64,000 nucleotides of DNA from Diospyros lotus (GCF_014633365.1 NC_068349.1:28100753-28164752); one strand, 5' to 3'. Positions 1 through 12,763 are shown, numbered from the stretch's first letter. Numbers and translations: made by a program. The notes: generated by a model from the sequence alone, not told the origin.

Positions 1-540
1 TCGCAGACCATGACATAAGTCAAGATGAAAGGACCCCAACTAGTGAACCTTTGACTTGTATAATAGTAGCGGTTGCTTAGTAGGTACCAAACCATGACAT
101 TAAGTCAAGAGGAATGGTTCTCAGCTCGTAACTTTAAAGATATTCAATCGAATATCAAAAAATAATTTAGTCGAGAGGGAACACTCAGGTAGGTCACAGA
201 CCATGACTTGAGTTAAGATGAAAAAACCCCAGCTAGTGAAACCTAACTCGAGATCAATTAATGGAAGTGGTCGCTCAGTAGATTCCAAACCATGACATTA
301 AGTCAAGAGGAATGGTTCTCAGCTCGTAAACCATGACCTGGAGGGGTACCAAGATGAATGCTCAGTTAAGCCGCGAACCGTAGCACGACGGCTAAGTTGA
401 ATGGGCCCCTTATTTTTCATGATATTCAATCCAATAAAGCGTGATGCATAAAGATTCATAGATTCCAATCAAAATTTATGCATGTAAATTACAATAGGAA
501 TTCAGAGCATAGGTTAAAATAATTACATTCATTGGAAGTA
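1..540 (-). repeat. Tandem repeat in the 3' untranslated region of Tat-lineage element A
   Basis: Two diverged copies of a block are visible, about 2-131 and 195-329, with a period near 199 bp. Both end in the same 22-bp stretch (109-130 and 308-329), and each contains several 'accatgac' words. The stretch follows the integrase C-terminus of element A in transcription direction and has no coding potential. Tandem repeats between the end of pol and the 3' LTR are known in Tat-lineage gypsy elements. No LTR start is seen, so the 3' LTR is presumably off the left edge. Confidence 0.5.
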
Positions 541-567
541 AAGACGGAGATGCTTCACATTCCAAGC

Positions 568-1620
568 TTATGGGAGAACAGTTCCATCCATATTTGCCAG
601 ATGATATGCTCCGTTGCCTAAATTTTCCTTGACGATAAAAGGGCCTTCCCAGTTAGGGCCTAGTATGCCATCACTTGCCGTATGAGCTCCTGGGAGTATC
701 AGGCATAATACTAGGTCTTCGACATTGTAGTGTCGAATTCGGACCTTTTGATTATAGTATCGTGCCACTCTTTGCTAATAGACAACAACCCTTATACGAA
801 CTGTATCTCTCGCTTCTTCGGGTAGGTCAAGGTTCATCGCCAATAGCTCGTCATTGTCATTTGAATTGAAGATGGCCCTCCAGTGGCTGGTTACCTCATT
901 CTCTGTTGGGATCATGGCCTCGGACCCATATACCATCGAGAATGGGGTATCTCCTATGCTGCTCCGAACTGTTTGCAGTTCGTCTACCCGAACCCTCTTT
1001 CTAGCTTCAAGCTTTATCTTTAGGATCTGCTTGATTATTTTGTTGACAGCCTCGAACTGTCCATTGGCTTGGGGGTGGTTCACGATGGTGATTCTTTTCT
1101 AGATTCCTAGCAATTCGTAAAATTAGACAAATCGTTCGCTAGTGAATTGGGTTCCATTATCCGTCACTATCTGTCGTGGAACTCCGAACCTGCAAATGAT
1201 ACTATCCCATGTAAATATTTGTACCTTTGAGCTGGTGATTTGCGTGAGCTCTTTGCCTTTTGCCTATTTGGTGAAGTAGTCAACTGGAACTATGGCATAC
1301 TTGCACCCTCCACGTGTTGTTGGGAGCGGCCTGATCAGATCCACGGTCCAAATAGAAAAAGGCCATGGGCTGGTCATTTGTTGTAGGTAAGATGGCAGAG
1401 CTCGCGGAACTTTAGCAAATCTTTGGCACCTATCACATTTCTTGACTAGCTCTATGGTATCTTGCTTTGTGGTAGGCTAATAAAAACCCTGCCAAAGTGC
1501 CTTCTGCGCCAATGAAAGTGCCCCAGCATGATTGCCATAGTAGCCTGTGTGAATCTCTTCCAGCACGCTCTAACAATCAGTGTCATCAATGCACCTTAGA
1601 AGTGGGGCTAAGAACCCCCT
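568..1620 (-). pseudogene. Decayed integrase domain, Tat-lineage Ty3/gypsy element A
   Basis: Reading right to left, frames give a zinc-finger tail (KCDRCQRFAKVPRA) near 1400-1450, the first catalytic Asp in IWTVDLIRPLP (about 1325-1350), the second in PRQIVTDNGTQF (about 1140-1180), then MNHPQANGQFEAVNKIIKQ from 1083, where the catalytic Glu follows the NGQ motif. The C-terminal part (568-768) carries LGPNWEGPFIV before GAYHL, as in Tat-lineage integrases. Several stops and frame changes interrupt it, so it cannot make a protein. It would have inserted the cDNA into the genome. The clade call rests on these motifs and on the second RNase H upstream. Confidence 0.8.
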
Positions 1621-2057
1621 CTTGTATAGTCTATCACCATAGACACAATATTGAGCTGCTAAAGCTCACAACCATCGTGGCTCCAATTTATTTTCCAACA
1701 GCTTCCCATTTTGCAAATAATCCAGTATAGGACTCATCCAAGAGTTTCGGGGCATCTCGATCGTCAACATTTTAGCTCGCTGTTCTGTGCTCGGGGCAGC
1801 TAAGAACTCCACTAGTATGGCCCCCAATAACTCCGCATCTTGGGTAGTTGCTAGGCGGGCTAACGCATCAGCATGAGAGTTCTGGGAACAGGGAATCTAG
1901 CATATTTCATACTTTTCAAAAGTAGCTAAGAGCTCGCATACCTTCTGTAAGTACGCCACCATTTTCATGTCTCTAGCCTGATATTCTCCCCATATCTGAT
2001 TGACAACTAGTTGAGAGTCGCTGAAAATTACAAAGGCCTCAGCTTGTACTTCCTTTG

Positions 2058-2290
2058 TTAGGCGGAGTCCCGCCAACAGGGCCTCATACTTAGCTTCATT
2101 ATTGTGGCTAGAAACCCGAATCTCAGGGCAAAGAGAATCCTGTGGCCCTCGGGGCTTATCAACATAACTCTAGCTCCATCCCACTGCTCGCTTGATGATC
2201 CATCCACGTATAACTCCCAAGATGGCTCATTTAGGTCCTTTACTTCCTCATCAGCTAGCCTAGTGAACTCAGTAATGAAATCCGCCAATG
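2058..2290 (-). pseudogene. Decayed additional (archaeal-type) RNase H, Tat element A
   Basis: A 76-residue frame contains WELYVDGSSSEQWDGARVM followed by LISPEGHR, matching the second RNase H of Tat-lineage elements (consensus of the type 'LYVDGSS...GAG.VLISPEG'). The first catalytic Asp (YVDGSS) is kept. The segment carrying the Glu (normally 'NNEAEYEALI') is frameshifted to IMKLSMRP. It lies between the ordinary gypsy RNase H (about 2290-2530) and integrase, the expected order for this lineage. A second RNase H is diagnostic of Tat-type elements, which is the main reason for the clade call. Confidence 0.7.
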
Positions 2291-3300
2291 CTTACCCTTT
2301 TATCGCCATCCTCGGTTTGTATTCTATATCGAATTGAGAGAGCTCAATAGACCATTTTAGTAGGCGACCCAAGGTGTCTCGCTTTTGCAAGATCTGCCTC
2401 AGCGAGTAGTTGGTCAAGACTTCTATCTGATGAGATTGAAAATAAGGTCGCAGCTTTCTTGATTCCAATATCAGACAGTAGGCTAGTTTTTCATCTCACA
2501 CCTTTTTTAGCAGCTCGAAGAATGGGGCACATTTATCAGTTTCCTTAGAAATGAATCGACTTAGGGCCGCGACCTGACCATTGAGGCTTTGCACCTCTTT
2601 TTTTCATAGAGACAACCTCATGTCGAGCAGAACCCTTATTTTCTCCGGATTGGCCTCAATGCCTATGTTATTTATCATGAATCCCAGAAATTTTTCAAAA
2701 GCTACCCCTAAGGCACATTTAAGTTAATTAAGCTTCATCTGATAGCTCCTAAGGACTTTAAACATCTCTCCCAAACCAAAAACATGATTGATTATCCGCT
2801 TTGACTTCACCAACATGTCGTCAACGTAGACTTCCATGGTTTTGTCGATCAGTGCTTCAAACATTGTATTCACCAGCCTTTGATAGGTTGCACTACCATT
2901 CTTTAACCCAAAGGGCATAACCTTATAACAATAAAGCCCCTGGTCAGTAATGAACAAAGTGTGCTCCTTGTCGTTGGGGTTCTTGGGGATCTGGTTGTAG
3001 CCCGAATAAGCATCCATGAAGCCGAGGAGCTGGTGGCCGGTTGTTGCATTCAAGAGCTGATTGATTCTTGGGAAAGGGAAGTTTTCCTTAGGGTAAGCCT
3101 TGTTCAGGTCAGTGAAGTTGACATAGATCCTCAACATCCCATTTTCTTCTTTACCAAGACCGGGTTAACTACCTAGACCGGGTAGTGGGCCTCTCTAATG
3201 AACCCGCTCGCCAAGAGCTTGTCCACTTCTTTAAGAGCGGCGTAGCGCTCAAGAGTCATTGGCCTTCTCTTCTAATGCACTGGCTTGTAGCTGGGATCTA
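2290..3300 (-). pseudogene. Decayed reverse transcriptase and gypsy RNase H, Tat element A
   Basis: The frame 2724-3137 reads through the RT core: MLRIYVNFTDLNKAYPKENF, FMDAYSGYNQI, KVMPFGLKNGSATYQRL and the catalytic box MEVYVDDMLVKS with both Asp present. Downstream (2290-2530) the RNase H/connection region appears as QSHQIEVLTNYSLRQILQ, then KRDTLGRLLKWSIELSQFDI. The frames are broken by stops. RT would copy the element RNA and RNase H would degrade it. Motif order and spacing fit one ancestral pol, read right to left. Confidence 0.85.
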
Positions 3301-3355
3301 CATTAAGTCTGTGTGACATAACCTCTAGGGCTATTCCTACCATATCCTCATGATT

Positions 3356-4153
3356 TCACGCGAATACAATGAGGTTAACCTTAAGAAAATTGGCAAGTTG
3401 GGACTTTACCTCAGGGGCCAAATTTATCCCCAGCTTGAGACATTTGTCCTCATCCATTTCACTAACTAGAATGTCTTCGAGCTCTTCCACCGAGCCGGTG
3501 AACCTGTCATAGTCCAGCTCACGGGGGTCCAGATCATGGCTAACCCTCCTTTGGCTAGCAGGTCGCGGGTCATTCCTTTCAATGACATTCACTTTCTTCC
3601 CTTCGGCCTCTATTTTTAGCGCATCTTCATAGCAGCGCCTTGCGAGGTGTTGCTCACCTCGTACGCATCCTACTCCATTGGGGGTCAGGAATTTGACTGT
3701 CAGCGAGTTGGTCGAGGTGACTAGATCCAGGTCATTCATTACCGGCCTCCCAAGCACGACGTTGTTCGCCGAAGGGTAGTCCACAATCAAGAATTATGCC
3801 AACGTGGTGGCCGGGCGATCTGCATCTCTAACAGTAAAAGGGAGACTAATCCGCCCTACAGGGACCACATCACCTGTGAACCCATAGAGCGGCTCCGACG
3901 ATGAGTTCAACTTCTTTGGCCCCAGTCCCATTTGATCAAAGCATGCTCTGTACATCACATTCACCGAGCTACCTGTGTCCACAATTATCCTCAGCATTTC
4001 AGAATTTCTGATCTGGCCCTGTATAACGAGGGCGTCATTATGTGGCCAATGAATGTTTTTAGCCTCTTCTTTCGAGAAAATGATCTTCTCTGCTACCGCA
4101 TCTCCCCTAGCTCGCTTTGTGGGTGTGACTTGATCGTTCGACCCTGCCAACAA
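3356..4153 (-). pseudogene. Decayed aspartic protease region, Tat element A
   Basis: Two adjoining open stretches (4153-3794 and 3790-3356) together cover the protease. The active-site triad region is RIIVDTGSSVNVMY, followed by LYGFTGDVVPVGRISLP, then MIVDYPSANNVVLGRPVMND and LTVKFLTPNGVGCVRGEQ. Only a stop at about 3791-3793 separates them. The motif set (YGFTG, VDYPSAYN..LGRP, KFPT..GVG..RG) is characteristic of plant Tat-type polyproteins. The enzyme would mature gag-pol. Not functional as it stands. Confidence 0.8.
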
Positions 4154-4259
4154 GACATGGTTGGCCTCACGAACTTACCTATCGTGGGATCTATGGGAAG
4201 TTCCAACGGGGTGAGGTCCACCGTGAATTGTGTGGATTGTTCGAACTGCCAATGAGAGT

Positions 4260-5849
4260 TCATCATCAGAGGGAGGAGGCTGTTGTGCTGGTTGTTGGGT
4301 TGGATGATTGGTTGGTCATACCACGTAGTCCCTCAGTCAACCTCTCCTGATCAGGTCCTAAATGGCATCCCTCAGGGCTCAGCATTCAGAGGTGTTATGC
4401 CCTACCTCGTTATAATATGCGCAGAATTTTTCCCTATTTCTGAATTTGTTGGGAGTCCTTAGTGGGTTGGGCTTCCCGAACTCCTCTCTGTTTCTCTCCA
4501 TGGAGAAGATCCTCTCTTAGGGGTCAGACAACACATAGTAGCTGTCGAAACGACCTGATCGCCGAGGTCACTCTTCCTTCTCTGCCTTGCGAGCTTGCTT
4601 GGAGACTTGATTATTCAAGCGTTCTCCCCAAGCTTCTCTTCCATTGTCTCTGTTATTTCTTTTCTTATTCTGGTTGGAGCCCCCATCCTCTTCTTTCGGT
4701 TTGGTGAGCATTTTCGAGCCAAAGGCCTCTTCCCACTGGATCTCCTTCGCAGCTCGATCATATAATTCCCCCAAGTCTCTAACTGGGGTCCTATAGATGC
4801 TCTCATAGAGTTTCCCATCTTTGTGGAGGCCTTCAGAGATCGCAGTCAGGATACTTTAATTGGAGGGTCCTCGATATTGCTCACCTCGTGCCTGAATCGG
4901 GCGATATAGTCTTTCAAAGACTCATTTGCTTTCTAAAACACTATGGCGAGGTGACATAGAGAGGGGAGCTGCCTTCTCAATGCCCTATATTGATTGAGAA
5001 ATCTCCGTTGGCACTCCTCCTAATTGCTGATGCTGCGAGGTGGAAGGCCCCTGAACCGAGCTCAGGGAGTATCGCCCAAGGTCGCTGGGAAGGCGCTACA
5101 TTTGACCAGCGTGCTGGTTGTCTGCAAATCCATCTGAACATTGAATGCGTCCAGGTAATCATAAGGGTTGTTATCCCCGTTATACTACAGCATACTCGAG
5201 ACTTTGAATCTTTAGGGGAGAGGTTCGAGCTCAATTTCTCTTGTGAATGGCGTTATGTCCCCACGGCCATTATTCTAGCTGCGGACCCCTTGTTTCACAT
5301 CCAACTGCCGGACTCTTTGATATAACTCCTTCGTAGTTGAGTCCTGGTCTGCAAATCGTTGGGCCTGCGACCGCCTACTTCTTTCCCGTTCTGTAGAATG
5401 ATGATTTGGAAGAGGATAATTATCTCCGATATTTTCCTCTCCAGCGAAAGTCTCTCTTCCCGCAGTTAGCGAAACCTCTAAGGCGAGGCTGGTGGATCAT
5501 GGATAGCCCACGCTTGAGTTTGGGCAGGACCCTGACCGCGTCATCGAGCTACATGACTGTGTTCTCTAAGGCCTACTGGCATTGCTGCCAGTCCCAGATC
5601 GCCTTTATCCCAACAGTTGGAACGGTGGGTTAGGCAAGAACCCATGGGGGCATGCCGGTAGTGTTTCCGATTGGCAATGGCAAAGGGGCACCTGCTGTAG
5701 AAGCAACGGGCCCTCCATTTGGAAAAAAATCTTGTGGTTAATTGCGGTGATTCTCTGGTAGGTAGACCATCGCGTCGGCGCTTCGTGCGTTCCTTCCTCT
5801 TGCCATGGCTAGTGGTCAAAGCGGGCCCTTCCTCTAGTGCCAAAACAGT
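4260..5849 (-). pseudogene. Decayed gag region and leader, Tat element A
   Basis: This is the stretch between the protease and the LTR. Read right to left it gives short gag-like pieces: a start region MSTVLALEEGPALTTSHGKR at 5855, which overlaps the LTR/leader junction; around 5000-5230 a capsid-like segment with 'YLDAFN' and 'AFPATLGD' type patterns in shifting frames; and around 4570-4770 a lysine-rich segment. Many frameshifts prevent a clean domain call. A possible primer-binding site complement (agtgccaaaa, about 5837-5846) lies at the right end. Gag would form the particle. Confidence 0.55.
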
Positions 5850-6163
5850 TGACATTCAATTTTAGTTGATGTTGATTCGTTAGGCCCGCAGTGAATGAGG
5901 AAGTCCAAGATACAAGGACGAAGAAAGAGATAGAAAGAACACAAAGATTTTTTACGTGGGTCGTTCAGAATGATGCTTATTCCACGACTCTACTCCGATT
6001 ATTCCAGCAGAGTGACAGTGTTTGATTATTCTTGCTGTCCCCACCTCAATGATATTTCTGACCACTATTTATAATGAGGGGCGTTTACAATTTGCATAAA
6101 AAATATAAAGAGAATATAATGGGGGACAAACAATCCTTATCATCTATATAAATTCGGGAGTGG
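5850..6163 (-). mobile_element. Inner end of the 5' LTR of Tat element A (left part of a split LTR)
   Basis: The left boundary is set by the gag leader and the putative PBS just before it. The segment contains 'ttttttacgtgggtcgttcag', a pattern common in the R-U5 part of plant gypsy LTRs, and ends in non-coding DNA. At 6163 it is cut by a chromovirus insertion whose duplication AGTGG occupies 6159-6163. The same LTR appears to resume at 14949. The exact start is uncertain by about 10 bases. Confidence 0.5.
6159..6163. repeat. Target-site duplication AGTGG, left copy
   Basis: AGTGG directly precedes the LTR terminus TGTAACACCCC at 6164. The identical 5-mer follows the other LTR terminus at 14944-14948. 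Five-base duplications are standard for gypsy integrase. Confidence 0.85.
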
Positions 6164-8317
6164 TGTAACACCCCAAATTTCTCAAGCATGTTATCACTTA
6201 GGATTTCAGGAATATAATTTTTTTTTTATATCACAATAGCTGTCATATATCACACAACATCCCAAAAACCCTAATTTTCACTTTCTCAGCTTAATAAACC
6301 CAATAATCGAATAGCTAAGACATGCGTTAAAATTTCAAATGCGGAAGCTAGATCGAACCTGATATGGTTTACAACCATAATACTTTATTTATCATAAAAT
6401 AGTTCAAGACGTCTACAAAATGTATTACACGGACATCATTTCTAGCAAGTGATAACTGAACATCTTAAACATATCCAAAATTACATAGGTTTGCACATAA
6501 AAAAAAATGTGCTAAACATGTTACAGGCAGTAAACTAAGCTTATTCTTCAGCTACCTCCTTTCTCTTAGAGCCGCTTGTCGAACCTAGAATGTTTGAATA
6601 TTCCAGAGACATAGTCCAATTAGAAGATGAATCTTCTAGTGAGAAACTTCTAAGAACAGTTTATATCAATGCATGAACAAGTATAAAATGTATGAGAAAA
6701 ATAACGAGAACTCCAAAGTGCCTCATGAACATGTCAGCCTCCTCCAACGAGAGCTTTCTCAATGGCGCACAAATAGCACCTCTTGGGAGGTCCGTAACCA
6801 TGTCACGTCGGCCCGACCTCATAGAACTCATGCAACACCACATCTGTTGTCCCTTGGACTCATGGTCTTCCCCACGAGAGGTTTCTCGATGGCGCATGCA
6901 TAGCGCCTCTCAGGGGATATCCGACTTTTTCCCTCAGCCAACAACAAATAAGTGCAATAGTATGGCCACACGAATTTTATAAATGCAATAGTTAAAAAGC
7001 CAACAGCATATATTTTTCAAAAAAATTCATTTCATATATGCAACATGATTTCACGCAAAAGAACAATAAGAGTTTACGTACTGGAACTTCGCAAAACACG
7101 TTTCATGCAATAGAAGTCTCTCAAAAGAGAATAAAAAATAAGATTTGGAGTATAGGAGTCTCACATTGTTGGTTTATCTCTTGGACGATACGGTTTTACT
7201 ACAAACGACCTAGGTTTCTGCAGAAAACACGCATTTTGGTAAACCTAACCTCAAATATTTTTATATAGGGTTGAGGGGAATTAAATTAGGGACAAAATTA
7301 GAAACTTTCATGGAAAAAGGACATATCACGCACCCTCACGCACTCCGAGAAGGTGGGCCATGTGCTTTCACTTGCAGCCACTTCCGGCGCGTGTAACTCA
7401 CACGCTGCCTAACAGATTTCGGACAGCTTCGTCCTGTTTTTGTATTTCGGCCATAACTTTCTCATTTTAACTCCGATTTGACCCCCGTTTGAACCTACGC
7501 GACCCTATCTTCCCCCTCTACAGGATTATAAAAAAAAAGGGACTTACCTCGCTTTTTTTCTGACTGATTTTGGCAAATTCCGACGAAGACCCGCAACTCC
7601 GACAAGGCTCGTTCTCCACCGCTTTCTTCCTTCCTTCTTGCAAAATTTCCTCTCCTCTCTCCAGAGAAAGCTTCTCCACTTAGAGTGCCTCACTCCTCAA
7701 AACTCTCTTGAATGATTTGAGAACAACCCATGGTGCCTATTTATAGATTAGTTGAACCAATCATATTATGCCACTTGTCACAATCTTAGCCATGGACACC
7801 AAAGACTCAAACCTATAATTGAATGGCTTTTCAAATCCAAAACTAGAATGAATTTAACTTTTAAAATCCAAGCTAATACCCCAAAGTTCTTCCAAATGAC
7901 ATTTTTACCCTAATTTCAAGTCCTCAACTTTAATATTTTGCATATGAGCTTATAATTTCATCCTTATTTCATTTGGATAATTATCCAATTACAATTACAC
8001 CCTCAAACATCAAATTTATCGAGATATTTAAAATCTCAAAATTAATAACTCAAAATTACTCGATATGTACGATTTTCAGAAAGCCCTTACTGTTATTTGG
8101 TCTTTTTAGGCTACAACTTAGCTTAACAGAAAAATCGTCTCTGATTTGACTTCTTTCAGTATTGCCTCGAGATTTTCGTCAATACCATATTGATTTCTTC
8201 AGACATCTCGGCTCTAGGGCACTCCCTACAGCTGATTCAGTCATTTGTTGCCCATTTTTCGGTATTTTAAACTCACATAAAATACGTGGCAACCTTACGA
8301 AAATATGGGGTATTACA
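6164..8317 (-). mobile_element. 3' LTR of the old chromovirus-like gypsy element B
   Basis: A 2154-bp terminal repeat, TGTAACACCCC at 6164 to GGGGTATTACA at 8317. It aligns along its whole length with 12778-14943 but with many substitutions and small indels, so the insertion is old. It is the 3' LTR because a polypurine tract lies next to it on the internal side and the primer-binding site lies next to the other LTR. The LTR contains no coding sequence. A direct repeat pair 'ctcgggaggtcc...gggatat' near 6780 and 6900 recurs in the other LTR. Confidence 0.9.
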
Positions 8318-8350
8318 TTCTCCCCTCCTTAAAAGAATTTTGTCCTCGAA
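8318..8350 (-). promoter_or_regulatory. Polypurine tract of element B
   Basis: Minus strand reads ...CTTTTAAGGAGGGGAGAA directly before the LTR. It would prime plus-strand DNA synthesis. The purine stretch overlaps a conserved coding-like tail (NFEDKILLRRGE), which the young chromovirus also shows just after its stop codon (43540-43572). Confidence 0.8.
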
Positions 8351-9400
8351 ATTTGGCTCATGCTCGCAACCTTTGAAGATCAAAATTAGCCATTTCATAG
8401 CCTAGGACATATCTCATAATCCACAAAATTCCTAATTTGTAATCAAATTTTCGATAGTGAGCAAACAAGAACGACCGACAACCATACCTCAACAGTCGAC
8501 AACTAGTACCCATACATCTAGCATTTCGCCCATTGGCCCAATGTGGGATCACCCCTCTCCCAAGGAATCTAGTGCACCTGCTGGCAAAGGCCTCCTCACC
8601 TCCAACGGTCCTTACATTCCCAGCATGGGTATGGATTGCCCCACCCACTCGGTTCAACCCTAGGGTCTGCTTGATCGAGGGTCCAATGGTCGATAGTTTT
8701 GGTACATCAGGCGACCGACAATGCTTTTTTACCATAAACCTCATAAGGAGACATCTCGACGCTGTTGTGGCAACTATCTACCCATGGCAGATCCTCCTCC
8801 CAAACTTTAGGCACACACATCCTATCCCAAAACTTGAGAATGTCATCTCGCATCTCAAAAGAAATCAAAACCCTTGGGCTGGCCACACTCATCTATCCAT
8901 AGATGTATACACCAGTCACCTCCACTAGCCTCTCGTATCTCAGTCTCCAGATCCAATCGAATCGCTAGGCTAGCTATTAGGACAAACGAACCTTTCAGCA
9001 CTACACTCACTGCCATCAAGCTAAAAGCTTTAATCAACAGCCACCCCTAGGCCATCAACTCGGCCACCACATTGGCATGCCTCTGTGATACAAAAGGTGC
9101 AATCGTAGTCCTCAGGAACTCCATCCACCGTTGCTACCTCATGTTCAGCTCTCTCCGCAAGAACACATACCTCAGACTTTTGTGGTCCGTGAGCACCTCA
9201 TACATCTCATCATACTGGTAGTGCCTCCATAACCTTAAGAGCACATACCTCAACTGTCAGCCCCAAGTCATTTATAGGGTAGTTCACCTTGTGCCTTGAC
9301 GTGATCCACACATGATCACTCATTCATGTTGCATTAACATGCAACCCAAACATTTGAGCTATTCACAAGCTCTCCTTGCATCTGGCATACCACTTTCACT
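8350..9400 (-). pseudogene. Remnant integrase and RNase H of element B
   Basis: Short but specific traces remain. Around 9300-9360 the frame gives CLGCMLMQ; around 9230-9290 it gives HKVNYPINDLGL; at 9110-9190 it gives DHKSLRYVF, LRRELNMR, a stop, then QRWMEF. These correspond to the RNase H motifs [20 protein letters not shown] and [17 protein letters not shown] of the intact chromovirus in this window. Around 8715-8760 a trace of the integrase C-terminal region (VEMSPYEVYGKK) is visible. Most of the integrase core that should lie between is missing or unrecognisable. Confidence 0.7.
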
Positions 9401-9850
9401 TGACTCACCTTGTGAGTCATGTCGTGGATACAACTATCCTGAAAAATCTCTTCACGAATCTTCTATAATAGTCTTCCTATCTCAACAAACTTTCAACCTT
9501 TTCATGTTTTAGTGATCCTATCACAAAGCTCTGGTCCCTTGGGACTTAGATTCTAGTCCAAACATAACAGCCACAGTGTTACCTAAGCTTCGGTATCTGA
9601 CCGTCTCCGCAGTTCACCATGTTGCTCTGACCCAGGAGCCTCACAGCTCCACCACGAGCCAGCCCACATGTTGTTCTGGTCATCGTCACGAGCCCATCAC
9701 CAGTCCTCTGCCTTGGTCCCTAGGCTCAAATCCACTGCTACAGGCCACACACCCATGGTGTTATCATTACGCTAGAATTTCCCATCCTGTCTCCAAGAGT
9801 TACAATGGTCCCTTCCTCTGTCACTTTCGGCACTACTTCCGGTACTAAAC
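8925..9850. repeat. Diverged internal duplication in element B, copy 1
   Basis: This block resembles 11126-12050, offset by about 2.2 kb. Matching landmarks are: 'ctcgtat...cagatccaat' (8932) with 'ctcgtatttcg...cagatccagt' (11130); 'gtagtcctcaggaact' (9106) with 'atagttctccaagaact' (11309); 'ctgaccgtctccgcagt' (9597) with 'ctgatcgtctcccatgcagt' (11777); 'caccagtcctctgcc' (9700) with 'catcagccctctgca' (11850). By eye the identity is around 65-75 percent. Confidence 0.5.
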
Positions 9851-12760
9851 TTAACTCTAACACCCATGGATCAACAATCCTCAGGTTACTCATCTTTCGA
9901 GGCCCCCATATTCCTTCCCATAGGTGTCGAAACCACCATCAAATATCCCATAAGTTCAATTTCTACTCCTAACGAAATTTCACTATGATCAGAGCTATAT
10001 ACCTCAGAATCATAAATCTTCCAAAGATCCACCTTTTGACTATCTTGATAACAATTTGGGTCCCATGTGGTTGCCTAAGGCATAACCTATCCACATGTCC
10101 CATCTCACAGATCGTACCCAGACTTCTGATCATCGCGTGTTTTCCTTACACGGATATACTATCATCACAATCAAATCATCATGTCTCAAATCATGGACAA
10201 TAAAAATTTCCAACTCAAAACCTCTATGAGTCTCAAGACTTCACTTTGGCCATTTCATCATCTAAGTTGACAACAAATTGACATAACTGATTCCCATGAG
10301 TCGTTTCCTCAAAGTAACCTTACCTCAATTTCCAAAATCCAAGGGACTTTCCCTACCTCAATTTAGACAGTTCAGAAACCTTCTTCCTCAACTTCTTGGG
10401 CTTATCGGACTTTTGGGCAGCATCCACAGCTCCCTCACCCCCATCCAAGGCCAGCGTTCACACACACCCTTTTCCAATGACAAACCTGGGGTTACCCACC
10501 TTGCCTATAGGACTTTTGGGCAGCATTCACACCTCCCTCACCTTATCATGGCTAAGGTTCTAGGCCTACCAGACGTTTGGGCAGGTCATCACACCTCCCT
10601 CACCTCATCACACGGCCAAGGTTCTCGCATGGGTGATCACAAGGCTAGGGTCGCCTTTTAGCCTATTGGAGGTCAGCGCTAAGACGTGACTTTCTTGCAT
10701 ACACTCAGTATGTTTTAAATCCTTGAACTCACTAGGCTCCTCAGAATTCTTGGCCTAAATCCCAAGATTCATAGTGGCTTCGCATATCTAGCCACATACA
10801 ACTTTCTGCTCATTTATCAGGTTCTAACAACGTTAACCTCTATGGTATTCCTCATGCAAACCTTCTCTTAGGTTTACTCTGAGTCCACAATCTCTAAATC
10901 TCCAAGCCCCCTTGGCACACTAAACCGTAGTCACAAATTCTGTTGACTAGGTATCTCATCATTCCCTTTATGGTTGTTACGACCTATCAAACAACTCTTA
11001 ACTTTTTGGCACACAAACTCTTCCTTGAAATGAGATTTCCATCTCACAACTCATCGTCAAGGCTTTAGGCTGGTCATGCTTTACTACCTGAAATTTCACT
11101 TATCGAGAGTCCACGGACTCTCGTATTTCGTTCTTCAGATCCAGTTGACTATCGACCTGCGATAATCAAATTAGTTCCTTTTAGGCACTACATTTACCAT
11201 CAGCCATCACACAAGCTGTCACCATCAACCCAGTCACATAATAGGCTTGCTCCTACACCAAGCATCAACCCCCACACGGGTATGCCTTGGGTGAAACTAC
11301 ACGATCCCGACATAGTTCTCCAAGAACTATCATTCGTTGTCGCTACCACGAGTCTAACTCCTTCTGCAAGAACATTCATTATAGGCCTCATCGCGGCCAA
11401 TGATTCCATGCATCTTTCCTACCCATTTCATACGTCAGGTAACTTTTCCTTTACGCCACCCAACTCTTTCTTTAAGGCAATTGCAGACACGACCATCCCA
11501 TGATCTCACTTAGCATTGCCATACTAGACATCGAGGTATTCTACTCCTCGAGCCTCGCACTGTTTATCGTGTCACCCATTCCCAAGATGACCACGAACCC
11601 AGATACAATTCTTTAAATAGGACACTCAATCCAAATTCAATTCATCACATTTAGGTTCCTGATGCTTCAGGCCTCGATCAATCATAGCTAGCGGCACATC
11701 TCGCATCCTAGACCATTGGGCCTTTAAACCCCTCTATAAGGCACAGACTCTACTGAGTTGTCCCAAATCTTTAGCATCTGATCGTCTCCCATGCAGTCTG
11801 CTTATGATGCTTCGGTCGACAGGCCTTCCATACCTTACCGCAAGCCATCCATCAGCCCTCTGCACGTAGGTCCCTAGATCGATATCTGTCACTATGAACA
11901 CAGAACCAACAGTACCGTCATGCTGCTAGGGTTCCTTATCCTATCTTTGCGAGTCACATCAGTTGCACCACTATCACCTCATTTAATTGATGTAACTCAC
12001 ACGCCATCCCTTGACCATCTTTAGTCTCTTGCTTGATCTAATTCGTTGGATCCCTTATCTATACATCTCATTTCCGTGGCACTACAAGATCCTCAAAAAA
12101 TCCTTATCATTTGATCCTTAACTAATCAGCTAAGCCATGCCACATCAAACTAATCATTCATGATTCGATTATTCTCAATAACTACCGGTTATCTTACCTT
12201 TCACTGTGAGGATTTTGACTAGTGACCTCAAATCAACAGTCTCTAAATCTCTCGAATCCATAATCACGTTTACTGAGTCAACCTTACACCCGAATCATAT
12301 CGTCGGATCCTAACTTCAATAGCTAGATCATTTTACTTGAACTAACTTCCATCAGGCTTTTGCTATTCGCTGAGAATAGTAAATGTATATTGGAATAATG
12401 TATGTATGTGAATAGTACACCAGGTAAGTTCCAAGGAAAGAGAGGTGGGTCACAAATGGACACACTTAAATACCAAGTCTTTCCTTAGCTAGAACTTTCC
12501 TAGACATGCACTTTCACTACACCACACTTAAATCCATAACCTTTAAGACTTCAATCGTCAATCCCCAAATCTCCAAATAGGGGTCTCATCTTATGAACCA
12601 TTAGTCTTTTTCCCCTAAGCCTTCACTTGGGGTTCCTACTAACTAGTTCTATTAATATCGAACCCTCTTAAGTCTTCAAATCAAACTTCTCCTAAGTCTC
12701 CAAATAACATTTCTCTCTAATATCAACTATATCAGAGTCATTTAAGTCTTCCAATAAACT
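9400..12760 (-). mobile_element. Non-coding interior of element B
   Basis: This stretch should hold RT, protease and gag, but I see no usable reading frame and no RT or protease motif. It is rich in short C/T-biased words such as 'cacctccctcacctcatca', which recur at about 10430-10620 in loosely repeated form. A second diverged copy of the 8925-9850 block lies at 11126-12050. The element is therefore either extremely decayed or a rearranged non-autonomous derivative. Confidence 0.5.
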
Positions 12761-12763
12761 TAA

